Shown here: positions 35,374-42,773 of the stretch, in pieces | Layout: the number at the start of each line of letters is the position of its first letter | Position numbering within the stretch: position 1 is the stretch's first letter | NCBI RefSeq assembly: GCF_001412105.1 | Contig: NZ_LKST01000003.1 | Coordinates: 62,001 to 126,000, forward strand | Source of the DNA: Corynebacterium oculi | GTDB taxonomy: Bacteria; Actinomycetota; Actinomycetes; Mycobacteriales; Mycobacteriaceae | Reading direction: 5' to 3' | Length of the DNA: 64,000 nt | Translations under genes and position numbers: made by a program | The notes under the pieces: model-generated | Databases searched by the model: none | Seen by the model: only the letters and a program-made list of their open reading frames with translations | What the model was told of the DNA's origin: nothing

Positions 35374-36228
35374 ATGAGCCATGAGGAACCGCACAGCACC
35401 AGCCCGCCCAAGTTGAATAAGAAGGCCTATGAGAAGGAACTCAAGCGCCTTCAGGCGGAGTTGGTGGACATGCAGCAATGGGTGGTGGAGACCGGCGCGC
35501 GGCTGGTGATCGTGATGGAGGGGCGCGACGCCGCGGGCAAGGGCTCCGCCATCAAGAGGATCACCCAATACCTCAATCCACGCACCTGCCGGATTGAGGC
35601 CCTGCCCGCGCCCACCTCTCGGGAGAAGGGCCAGTGGTATTTTCAGCGCTACGTGGAAAAGTTGCCCACGGCCGGGGAGATCGTGATCTTTGATCGCTCC
35701 TGGTATAACCGCGCCGGGGTGGAGCGGGTGATGGGCTTTTGTACCTCGGACGAGTACCGTCGATTTTTGCACCAGGCCCCGATCTTTGAGCGGCTGCTGG
35801 TGGAGGACGGGATTATGCTGCGCAAGTACTGGTTCTCCGTGTCCGATGAGGAGCAGATCGCGCGTTTTGAGTCCCGGCGTGATGATCCGCTGCGCCGCTG
35901 GAAGCTTTCCCCGATGGATTTGCAGTCCATCACCCGGTGGGAGGAGTATTCCCGCGCCAAGGATGAGATGTTTGTGCACACCGATATTCCGGCCGCGCCT
36001 TGGTACACGGTGGAGTCGGAGGATAAGAAGCGCTCGCGGATCAACGTGATCTCGCACCTGCTTTCCACCGTGCCCTATGAGAAGATCGAGCGCGAGTTGC
36101 CGGAGATTCCGCAGCGCCCCACGTCCGACCGCGATTATCAGCGGCCCCCGCGCGAGGATTTCCGTTATGTGCCGGACGTGGCCGCCAAGCTGGAGGCGGG
36201 CAAGAGCAAGAAGACTAAGAAGAAGTAG
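35374..36228 (+). CDS. ppk2: Polyphosphate kinase 2
   Basis: 284 residues. Walker A EGRDAAGKGSAIKR, the lid region YWFSVSDEEQ and Walker B FDRSWYNRAGVERVMGF are those of single-domain (class I) PPK2, which uses polyphosphate to phosphorylate nucleoside diphosphates, or the reverse. Lys-rich C terminus. TAAACT ends 8 nt before the ATG. It overlaps the convergent nagE-like gene by 14 nt. Confidence 0.93.
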   Translation: MSHEEPHSTSPPKLNKKAYEKELKRLQAELVDMQQWVVETGARLVIVMEGRDAAGKGSAIKRITQYLNPRTCRIEALPAPTSREKGQWYFQRYVEKLPTAGEIVIFDRSWYNRAGVERVMGFCTSDEYRRFLHQAPIFERLLVEDGIMLRKYWFSVSDEEQIARFESRRDDPLRRWKLSPMDLQSITRWEEYSRAKDEMFVHTDIPAAPWYTVESEDKKRSRINVISHLLSTVPYEKIERELPEIPQRPTSDRDYQRPPREDFRYVPDVAAKLEAGKSKKTKKK

Positions 36229-37498
36229 CCTCCGGGCCGGTTCCTCGCTCGCCGTCCTGGCTGGGGGCGTCGGGAGTAGGAGCAGGATCCGGGTCCTCCT
36301 CCGGGTTGCGCCCCGGCGTCATCAGGTCGAACTTGGTGATGAGGAAGCGGAAGAGCGCGTAGTAGAGCACCCCGTAGCCCAGGCCCACCACCAGGATCAG
36401 CCAGGGGTGGGTGCCGATGCCCCAGTTGAGGAGCAGGTCGGTGGCGCCTGCGGAAAACCCGAAGCCCATCTTGGCGCCCAGGAAGTTCATCAGCGCCAGG
36501 GAGGTGCCGGTGAGCGCCGCGTGCAGGATGTATAGAGGCATGGCGGCGAACATGAAGGAGAACTCGATGGGCTCTGTGATGCCGGTGAGGAAGGCCGTGA
36601 GCGCCAGGGAGAACATCGCCCCGCCCACGATCTTCTTCTGGGCTGGCCGAGCCGTGTGATAAAAGGCCAGGCAGGCGGCGGGCAGGGCGAACATCATGAT
36701 GGGGAAGAAGCCGGTCATGAAGCTGCCCGCCGTGGGGTCGCCGGCGAGGAAGCGGGCGATATCGCCGTGCACGATGTTGCCGGAGGGGTTGGGATAGGAA
36801 CCCAGGATGAACCAGGGCACGAAGTTGAGCAGGTGGTGCAGGCCCAGCGGAATGAGCGAGCGGTTGGCCAGGCCGTAGAGGAAGCCCCCGAGGACGTCGT
36901 TATTCTGTGCCGCCTCTCCGGCCCAGGTCAGCGCGGCGTCGAAGTAGGGGTAGATGAGCAGCATGGGGATCGCCACGAGTACGGCGCTAAGCCCCACGAT
37001 CATGGGCACCAGGCGCTTGCCGCTGAAAAATCCCAGCCAGTCCGGCAGCTTGGTGCGGTGGAAGCGCTGCCATTCCAGGGCCGCGATGAGCCCGATGACC
37101 ACGCCGCCAAAGACGTTGTAGTTCACCACGGCCTGTTCCCCGTTGGCGTCCGTTACACCTTCGAGCACCAGCGGGGACATGGCCTCAAAGGTGCCGGTGA
37201 GCATGAGGTATCCCACCACGGCGGCCAGGGCGGTGGAGCCATCGGCCTTTTTAACGAAGCCGATGGCGATGCCCACCGCGAAGAGGATGGGCAGGTTGCT
37301 CATGATCGCGTTACCCGCCCCGCCGAGCAGGTGGGCGAGCCAGTTGAGCACGGTGATCTCCGGCCAGCGGCCGAGCAGGTCGGGTTGGCCCGCGCGCGCC
37401 ATGAGCGCGGCCACCGGCAGGGTGGCGATCGGCAGCATGAGGGAGCGGCCTAGCCGCTGGAGCACCTGCATGCTCTTTCCCTTTTTCTTGGTAGACAT
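36215..37498 (-). CDS. PTS system N-acetylglucosamine-type EIIC component
   Basis: 427 residues, about ten membrane segments. RLGRSLMLPIATLPVAALMARAGQ at the N terminus and GLANRSLIPLGLHHLLNFVPWF and GITEPIEFSFMFAAMPLYILH are typical of the glucose/GlcNAc superfamily, and the NRSLIPLGLHH form favours GlcNAc (NagE). IIB and IIA are separate genes on the opposite strand across the promoter region, so the usual NagE CBA fusion is split in three. No nagA or nagB is in the window. Confidence 0.85.
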   Translation of the reverse strand: MSTKKKGKSMQVLQRLGRSLMLPIATLPVAALMARAGQPDLLGRWPEITVLNWLAHLLGGAGNAIMSNLPILFAVGIAIGFVKKADGSTALAAVVGYLMLTGTFEAMSPLVLEGVTDANGEQAVVNYNVFGGVVIGLIAALEWQRFHRTKLPDWLGFFSGKRLVPMIVGLSAVLVAIPMLLIYPYFDAALTWAGEAAQNNDVLGGFLYGLANRSLIPLGLHHLLNFVPWFILGSYPNPSGNIVHGDIARFLAGDPTAGSFMTGFFPIMMFALPAACLAFYHTARPAQKKIVGGAMFSLALTAFLTGITEPIEFSFMFAAMPLYILHAALTGTSLALMNFLGAKMGFGFSAGATDLLLNWGIGTHPWLILVVGLGYGVLYYALFRFLITKFDLMTPGRNPEEDPDPAPTPDAPSQDGERGTGPEATSS

Positions 37499-37542
37499 GG
37501 CTACTCCTTGGGGAGCTTCAACGATGAGGAACAGGCTCAGTG

Positions 37543-37565
37543 TATATGCTGGTACCTGCTATATA
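37543..37565. promoter_or_regulatory. Palindromic element in the PTS divergent promoter
   Basis: GGTACC at the centre, flanked by GC and AT-rich arms (TATATGCT ... TGCTATATA). It lies 26 nt upstream of the EIIB start and may be a GntR-type operator for sugar control; the symmetry outside the core is weak. Confidence 0.35.
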
Positions 37566-37590
37566 TGAGGCGCACGCAGAGGAGTTTTCT

Positions 37591-37827
37591 ATGGCGCAGA
37601 TCAACACCGAGGGCATCATCGCGGGCCTGGGTGGCACGGACAATATCGAAGAGATCGAGGGCTGCATTACCCGCCTGCGCACGGTGGTGGGAGATGCCTC
37701 CGCGGTGGACGAGGCCGCCCTGCGCGCCGCCGGAGCCATCGGGGTGGTTGCCGCCGGTTCCGTGGTGCAAGTGGTGGTGGGGCCGCAGGCGGAAATGATC
37801 GCAGAGGATATTGAGGAGCAGCTATGA
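37591..37827 (+). CDS. PTS EIIB component (glucose/GlcNAc family)
   Basis: 78 residues from ATG 37591, after GAGGAG. Compact IIB domain with the phosphocysteine Cys25 in IEEIEGCITRLRTVV, and ending GPQAEMIAEDIEEQL. Overlaps the EIIA gene by 4 nt (ATGA). Confidence 0.92.
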   Translation: MAQINTEGIIAGLGGTDNIEEIEGCITRLRTVVGDASAVDEAALRAAGAIGVVAAGSVVQVVVGPQAEMIAEDIEEQL

Positions 37828-38267
37828 GCGAGGTTATCGCGCCCCTGGCGGGCACCGTCATCGCGTTGAGCGAGGTCAAGGACGAGGTCTTTGCCTCCGG
37901 CATGGTGGGCAAGGGCGTGGCCGTGGTGCCGCCCGCCGAGGGCACCATCGAGGTCGCTGCTCCCCTGGGCGGAACCCTGAAGCAGGTTCTTCCGCACGCC
38001 TTCATCGTGATGGACGAGGCCGGTGCCGGAATCCTGGTGCACGTGGGCATTGACACCGTGGAACTAGAGGGCAAGGGCTTTGAGGTGCACAAGGCCAAGG
38101 GGGATCAGGTGCGCGCCGGGGAGCCGGTGGTAACTATCGACGCCCCCGCCATCGCCGCCGCGGGCTACGATCTCACCTGTCCCGTGGTGGTCATGGCCGG
38201 GGAGTTTGGCGATGTGCTCGCCTCCGGCGAGGTGGAGCGGGGAACCCCGCTTTACCGGGTGGGCTAA
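37824..38267 (+). CDS. PTS EIIA component (glucose/Crr family)
   Basis: 147 residues. IIA-Glc fold: VIAPLAGTVIALSEVKDEVFASGMVGKG, His58 (LPHAF) and the phosphorylated His73 in ILVHVGIDTVELEGKGF. It receives phosphate from HPr and passes it to EIIB. Convergent 4-nt overlap with the HAD phosphatase. Confidence 0.94.
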   Translation: MSEVIAPLAGTVIALSEVKDEVFASGMVGKGVAVVPPAEGTIEVAAPLGGTLKQVLPHAFIVMDEAGAGILVHVGIDTVELEGKGFEVHKAKGDQVRAGEPVVTIDAPAIAAAGYDLTCPVVVMAGEFGDVLASGEVERGTPLYRVG

Positions 38268-39049
38268 TCCACGAGGCCTTCGAGCACCGTGAGCACCCCG
38301 GCCTCCGTGTTGGGCGGGGCGATGTGATCGGCGGCCTCCTTGATCCGGGGGTGGGCGTTGCTCATGGCGTAGGCGGTGCCCGCGGTGCGGAGCATTTCCA
38401 GATCGTTGAGGTAATCGCCAAAGGCGATCGTGCGGTTCAGCGGAATCCCCAGGGCCTCGCTTAGCTGCTCAAGGGCGCGGCCCTTGTTGGCCTCGGGGCT
38501 CATCACGTCGATCCAGTGCTTGCCGGATACCGCCGGCTGCTCCTCCGGGGCGGCGGCGTGCAGCATGGGCAGCGCCACGGTTTCCGCGTCCGCCTCGGTG
38601 TAAAAGGCCATTTTGATGACGGAATCGTCCACGGCCTCGTGCAGATCCTTCACGGCGCTCACGCGGTGGTAATACTTGGCCACCTCGTCCACGATGTCCG
38701 GGCGATCCACATAGGCCATCGTGGGGGTGCACACCACCGTCTCCATGCGGGTGGGGGAGGCGTAGGCGGCGTCGATGAGCGCGCGGGCGGAGTGCGCCCG
38801 CATGGGGGTGGTGGAGATGATCTTTCCCTCGGCGTAGACCACGGTGCCGTTTTCCGCGATGAAGTGGAGATCCTTCCCTAGGGGGCCAAAGAGATCCTGG
38901 AGGGTGGCTAGTTGGCGGCCGGAGGCGGGAACCAGGGTGATCCCTGCCCGCACGAGCCGGGGATAAAGATCCCAGAAGGCCTCGGGGATTTTTCCCTGCC
39001 CGTCAAGGAAGGTGCCGTCCATGTCTACCGCCACGAGCCGGTGTTCCAT
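38264..39049 (-). CDS. Cof-type HAD-superfamily phosphatase
   Basis: 261 residues. HAD motif I VDMDGTFLDG, motif II VPASGR, motif III Lys in NKGRALEQL and motif IV FGDYLNDLEML, with a C2B cap. Sugar-phosphate phosphatase of the YbjI/SupH type; substrate unknown. GGAGAG precedes the ATG. Confidence 0.9.
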   Translation of the reverse strand: MEHRLVAVDMDGTFLDGQGKIPEAFWDLYPRLVRAGITLVPASGRQLATLQDLFGPLGKDLHFIAENGTVVYAEGKIISTTPMRAHSARALIDAAYASPTRMETVVCTPTMAYVDRPDIVDEVAKYYHRVSAVKDLHEAVDDSVIKMAFYTEADAETVALPMLHAAAPEEQPAVSGKHWIDVMSPEANKGRALEQLSEALGIPLNRTIAFGDYLNDLEMLRTAGTAYAMSNAHPRIKEAADHIAPPNTEAGVLTVLEGLVD

Positions 39050-39097
39050 TAATTACTCTCCGTGTCCTGCGTTGGGTGATGTGGAACACTGGGAGGC

Positions 39098-40123
39098 ATG
39101 ACCGATACGACGCCTCCCGTTCTCACGCTTGTGGAACAGACTACCGGAATCATTCGCCTCAATCGCCCCAAGGCGCTCAACAGCCTCAACCCGGAGATGG
39201 TGCGGGCCATCGCGCGGGCCCTGGAACGCTGGCGGGACGATCCGGCGATCACCCAGGTGCTCATAGAATCCGCCGCGCCCAAGGGATTCTGCGCGGGCGG
39301 TGACGTGCGCTACGCCCGCGAGCAGATCATGGCGGGCAACGTGCGGCACATCGACGAGTTCTTTGCCGAGGAATACGCCATGAACAAGGCCCTGGCGGCT
39401 TACCCCAAGCCCTATGTGGCGCTGATCGACGGCGTGGTCATGGGCGGCGGGCTGGGGATCAGCGCCCACGGCTCGCACCGCGTGATCACGGAGAAGGCCT
39501 TTGCTTCCATGCCGGAGATGCTGATCGGATACATCACCGACGTGGGCATGAGCTGGGTGCTGCAGCACCTCCCCGGCAGCAGCCAGGCCCTGGGGGCCTT
39601 CCTGGGGATCACCTCCTGGCGGCTCAATCCCACGGAAATGCTCTGGACGGGGCTGGCCACCCACTTTGTGCCCGCGGCGGAGCTGGACGAGGTGCGCCAG
39701 GAGATTCTGGAACGGGGCGTGGCGGTGGCCTTGGCGGGCAGGGAGCGGCCGCCGGAGGGGGAGAACCGCCTGCTGGCCCTGCTTCCCGGCATCGAGGAGG
39801 CCTTTGGCCACTCCTCGTGGCGGGAGGCGGAGGCCGCCGCGCGCCGATACCCCGAGTTGTGGGAGGTGGTGGAGGAATCCCTGCGGGAGGCCAACCCCGC
39901 CTCCGTGGTGGCCGCCACCGCGCTGTTTGCCGCCAACAGCGAGGTGGACGTGAACCAGGGCATCGATAACGAGGCCCGCCTGGCCGCCGTGCTGCGCCGG
40001 GAGGAGAACTTTGCCGAGGGCGTGCGCGCGATTCTGGTGGATAAGGATCACCGCGCCGCCTTCCACCCCGCAACCTTTGCGGACGTGGACGAGGAGGCCT
40101 ACGCCCGTCTACTTCACTTTTAG
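39098..40123 (+). CDS. 3-hydroxyisobutyryl-CoA hydrolase-like crotonase
   Basis: 341 residues. Crotonase fold with IRLNRPKALNSLNPEMVRA, the oxyanion loop GFCAGGDVRYARE and VMGGGLGISAHGSHRV, followed by FASMPEMLIGYITDVGMSWVLQHLPG. The length and the extended C terminus fit HIBCH (valine breakdown) rather than enoyl-CoA hydratase. Overlaps the convergent winged-helix gene by 4 nt. Confidence 0.85.
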   Translation: MTDTTPPVLTLVEQTTGIIRLNRPKALNSLNPEMVRAIARALERWRDDPAITQVLIESAAPKGFCAGGDVRYAREQIMAGNVRHIDEFFAEEYAMNKALAAYPKPYVALIDGVVMGGGLGISAHGSHRVITEKAFASMPEMLIGYITDVGMSWVLQHLPGSSQALGAFLGITSWRLNPTEMLWTGLATHFVPAAELDEVRQEILERGVAVALAGRERPPEGENRLLALLPGIEEAFGHSSWREAEAAARRYPELWEVVEESLREANPASVVAATALFAANSEVDVNQGIDNEARLAAVLRREENFAEGVRAILVDKDHRAAFHPATFADVDEEAYARLLHF

Positions 40124-41103
40124 GCGGTGCGCAGGCTGGCCACGGCCACCCCGCCCTCCATCACCCACGGCCAACTCAGGCCGTTGCGGGTGAGCACGTT
40201 ATCGCGCAGGTGTTCCGGCAGCACCATCTGTTTATTGGCGTAACCCAGCAGGTATTCATCGAAGGCGGGCAGCTCCAGGCGCAGGCTCAGCGCCGCCTCC
40301 ACCTCGGCCGTGGTGACGCGCTCCTGCCAGGCGGCCATCCAGTAGTCCACGCCCTCGCAGCGCACCCGCGTGGTGCCCCCGGGCCTGGGCAAGGGCCGCC
40401 GTGGCCTGGGTCTTGGAGAGCCGGGACCAGGCCATGAGATCCGCCACCGCCACCGGCCCGTGCCCGGTAGCGTAGCGCGAGCCCAGTTCCACCAGAGCCT
40501 CCTCACCGGAGTACGCCAGAGCGACGCCCGGCAGGTGATCCACGTGCAGGAACGTCTCCGCGGTGCCCAGGCGGGGGCCTGCACCACGTCGCCCTCGCCG
40601 CTGAAGATGCGCAGGAGGTGGGAACCACGGCCTTGATCGGGATCGATGCCCGCCTCACAAAACACCGCGTAGGCCTCCGCGCGGGGCAGGGGCGTGCGGT
40701 CGCGCGCCATCAGGGCTGAGTGAAGGGCGTCGCGCGCCCGGTTCACGTCGGCGTCGCTGAGCCCCAGCCGCACGCGGTGCCCGCGCTGGCTCCCCGCCAC
40801 CCTGGGGTAGAGCAGGCGGCTGAGCCAGCGCGCGTCCTCGGCCGCGAGGAAGTGCAGGGTGCCGCGCTGCGGCCAGGAGCGCACCACCCTAAGGGCGGCC
40901 ACCTCGTCGAGCACGTCGGCGTCGCTAAGCCCGCTGCGCAGCGCGAGCGCGCGGATCCCCGCCTGGTAGGTCTGCCCCTGGAGCGCCAGCACGCGGCGGG
41001 CGACGTCGAGGGCATTGGCGTAGCCGGGGCGCGCGGCGGAACCCGCTAGGCCCTGCGCGATGAGGCGGCGGGCGAGGAGTTCGCTGCGGGGAATCTCCTC
41101 CAT
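40120..41103 (-). CDS. Winged-helix DNA-binding-domain protein (HTH_42 type) with an internal out-of-frame segment
   Basis: The open frame has 327 residues and the usual start of this family (LLARRLIAQGLAG ... VARRVLALQGQTY ... RSWPQRGTLHFLAAEDARW) and end (FDEYLLGYANKQMVLPEH). Between 40381 and 40572, however, the encoded residues are Arg/Trp/Pro-rich nonsense. The correct domain sequence (RLGTAETFLHVDHLPGVAL ... VADLMAWSRLSKTQATAALAQAR) is in the neighbouring frame. A one-base loss in the G run 40573-40577 and a one-base gain in the C run 40376-40380 explain it. Possible sequencing error or a damaged protein. Members include AlkZ-like glycosylases. Confidence 0.75.
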   Translation of the reverse strand: MEEIPRSELLARRLIAQGLAGSAARPGYANALDVARRVLALQGQTYQAGIRALALRSGLSDADVLDEVAALRVVRSWPQRGTLHFLAAEDARWLSRLLYPRVAGSQRGHRVRLGLSDADVNRARDALHSALMARDRTPLPRAEAYAVFCEAGIDPDQGRGSHLLRIFSGEGDVVQAPAWAPRRRSCTWITCRASLWRTPVRRLWWNWARATLPGTGRWRWRISWPGPGSPRPRPRRPLPRPGGTTRVRCEGVDYWMAAWQERVTTAEVEAALSLRLELPAFDEYLLGYANKQMVLPEHLRDNVLTRNGLSWPWVMEGGVAVASLRTA

Positions 41104-42147
41104 CTAGAGCGCACCCCGGGCGGTGGTGTAGGAGCGAAGGGCGCGCTGGGGGTCGGCAAAGGTGGGCAACGGCGTGGCGGTGACCTCCCGGGCCACCTCC
41201 GGGCGCAGCGGCGGCAGGTGAAGATGCGGGGCCTCCAGCAACAGCAGGGCGGTCACCCCGGGGACCAGGCCCGCCACGGCGTGCGTCCACGCCCCCAGGA
41301 TTGGCTTGGCGATCACCGCGAGATCCCAGCGGGTGGCCTGAGCCAGCGGAATCCGGGGGCTGACCAGGGGGAGAATGCCGTGCTGCTGGCCGAAGGCCAG
41401 GAGCGCGCGGCTGGGGGCCTGGGCCTGATCCGGGAGGCGGGGATCGGCCCACCCCCAGGTAAAGGAATCCTCGCGGAAGGTGCCGAGCACCTGCGCCCTC
41501 ATGCCCTCGGCGGTGCCGGCGGAAAGATCAAGGCGTACCTGCTGGGCGGGGTGTTGAGCGTGAAAGAAGAACTGGTGCTCGATGGAGAGGTACGCGGCGT
41601 CGGAATACACCTGGGCCAGGGTGGGGGAGCCGGCGTCGGGCACCTGGAGGGCGGCCGCGCCGTCGAAGAAGATGGGCTGCCCGTCCAGGATCAGGGCGTG
41701 CTCCTCCTCCACCAGGGGGAGGCCGCGCAGCAGGGCAAAGCCCCGAATCTCCTCGCGCCCCCGGGCGGGGTGGGCGGCCAGCCCCTCGATGAGCGCCGGG
41801 CGCAGGGGAGCCCCGGTGGCATCGAGGTGGAGGGCTACCACCATGCTCGATCCGGGGGTGGTGGTGCGCGGGGCGATCACGGCCGGGGCGGCGTCGAAAA
41901 GCAGCCCCGCCTGATCGAGCAGTTCCTGGCGTGCGGGCTCGGTGCCGCTGCGGGTGGCCGTGTGCCAGCGCCAGGCATCCCCGGAGACCTCCGCCACCCG
42001 CGTGCCGCGCACGGCGCGCCTGCCGATGCTGACGGACACCGGGGCGTCGGGGGTATCGTCTGCGGCGGACGGGCCAGTGAATTCCAGGGGGCCGCCCATC
42101 CGGCGCAGCGCGGCGTTCCCCTGGGCGCGGGCGATGAGGTTGCTCAT
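41104..42147 (-). CDS. Conserved hypothetical protein (DUF6882-like)
   Basis: 347 residues, no signal or membrane segment apart from a weak hydrophobic stretch near 305. The block SFTWGWADPRLPDQAQAPSR followed by LLAFGQQHGI resembles DUF6882 proteins, whose function is unknown. Its stop is next to the winged-helix gene start (1 nt between), so the two are co-transcribed. Confidence 0.65.
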   Translation of the reverse strand: MSNLIARAQGNAALRRMGGPLEFTGPSAADDTPDAPVSVSIGRRAVRGTRVAEVSGDAWRWHTATRSGTEPARQELLDQAGLLFDAAPAVIAPRTTTPGSSMVVALHLDATGAPLRPALIEGLAAHPARGREEIRGFALLRGLPLVEEEHALILDGQPIFFDGAAALQVPDAGSPTLAQVYSDAAYLSIEHQFFFHAQHPAQQVRLDLSAGTAEGMRAQVLGTFREDSFTWGWADPRLPDQAQAPSRALLAFGQQHGILPLVSPRIPLAQATRWDLAVIAKPILGAWTHAVAGLVPGVTALLLLEAPHLHLPPLRPEVAREVTATPLPTFADPQRALRSYTTARGAL

Positions 42148-42179
42148 GCCCGCGATGATACGTGGGGGCCGGGGAGGGG

Positions 42180-42764
42180 CTAGCCCAGGCCGCGCAGAAC
42201 CTCGAAGGCCTGATGGATCAGGCGCTCGCCCTCGTGAAGATCCTGCGTGGGCTGCTGGTAGAACTTCAGCAGGGCGATGGCCACGGCGTGCGAGGTGGCG
42301 CCGAGGGTGACCTTGGCCTCAAACTCGCTCAAGCCGGGGAAGTGGGCAAGAAACTTCTCGATGAGGCAATCAAACTCCTGCTCCAGGGAGTTCTTCATTT
42401 CCCCCTTGCCCAGGATCTCCCCCACCTCGCCCAGGCGAGTGAGTGAGGATAGGGAGGCAAAGTGCGAGGGATCGCGGTGCAGCCCGCGAATGGCTACCTC
42501 TTCCATCGCGTTGAGGAAGGTGAGGCCGGGGGGTAGGTCATCGAGGTCCTCCATGAACGCCTCCACGCGGCGCGCGATGGCGTGAAACAGAGCCTCCTCC
42601 CGGGAGGAGAAGTAATTGTGGAAGGTGCGTGGGGAAACACCCGCCTCCTCGGCGATGGCGGCCACCGTGAGCCCCTCCGCGCCCTGGGACAGGGCGATGT
42701 GGGCGGCGGATTCCGCGAGTGCTGCGCGGGTGGCGGCTTTCTTTGTTTCCCTCAGGCTCGTCAT
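42180..42764 (-). CDS. TetR-family regulator of the MMPL exporter
   Basis: 194 residues. HTH at about 28-52 (LTVAAIAEEAGVSPRTFHNYFSSREE), then a ligand-binding helical domain. Located 9 nt after the MMPL gene in the same operon. A perfect 9-bp palindrome at the MMPL promoter is its likely operator, giving autorepression and drug or lipid sensing. Confidence 0.88.
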   Translation of the reverse strand: MTSLRETKKAATRAALAESAAHIALSQGAEGLTVAAIAEEAGVSPRTFHNYFSSREEALFHAIARRVEAFMEDLDDLPPGLTFLNAMEEVAIRGLHRDPSHFASLSSLTRLGEVGEILGKGEMKNSLEQEFDCLIEKFLAHFPGLSEFEAKVTLGATSHAVAIALLKFYQQPTQDLHEGERLIHQAFEVLRGLG

Positions 42765-42773
42765 GATGATGCC

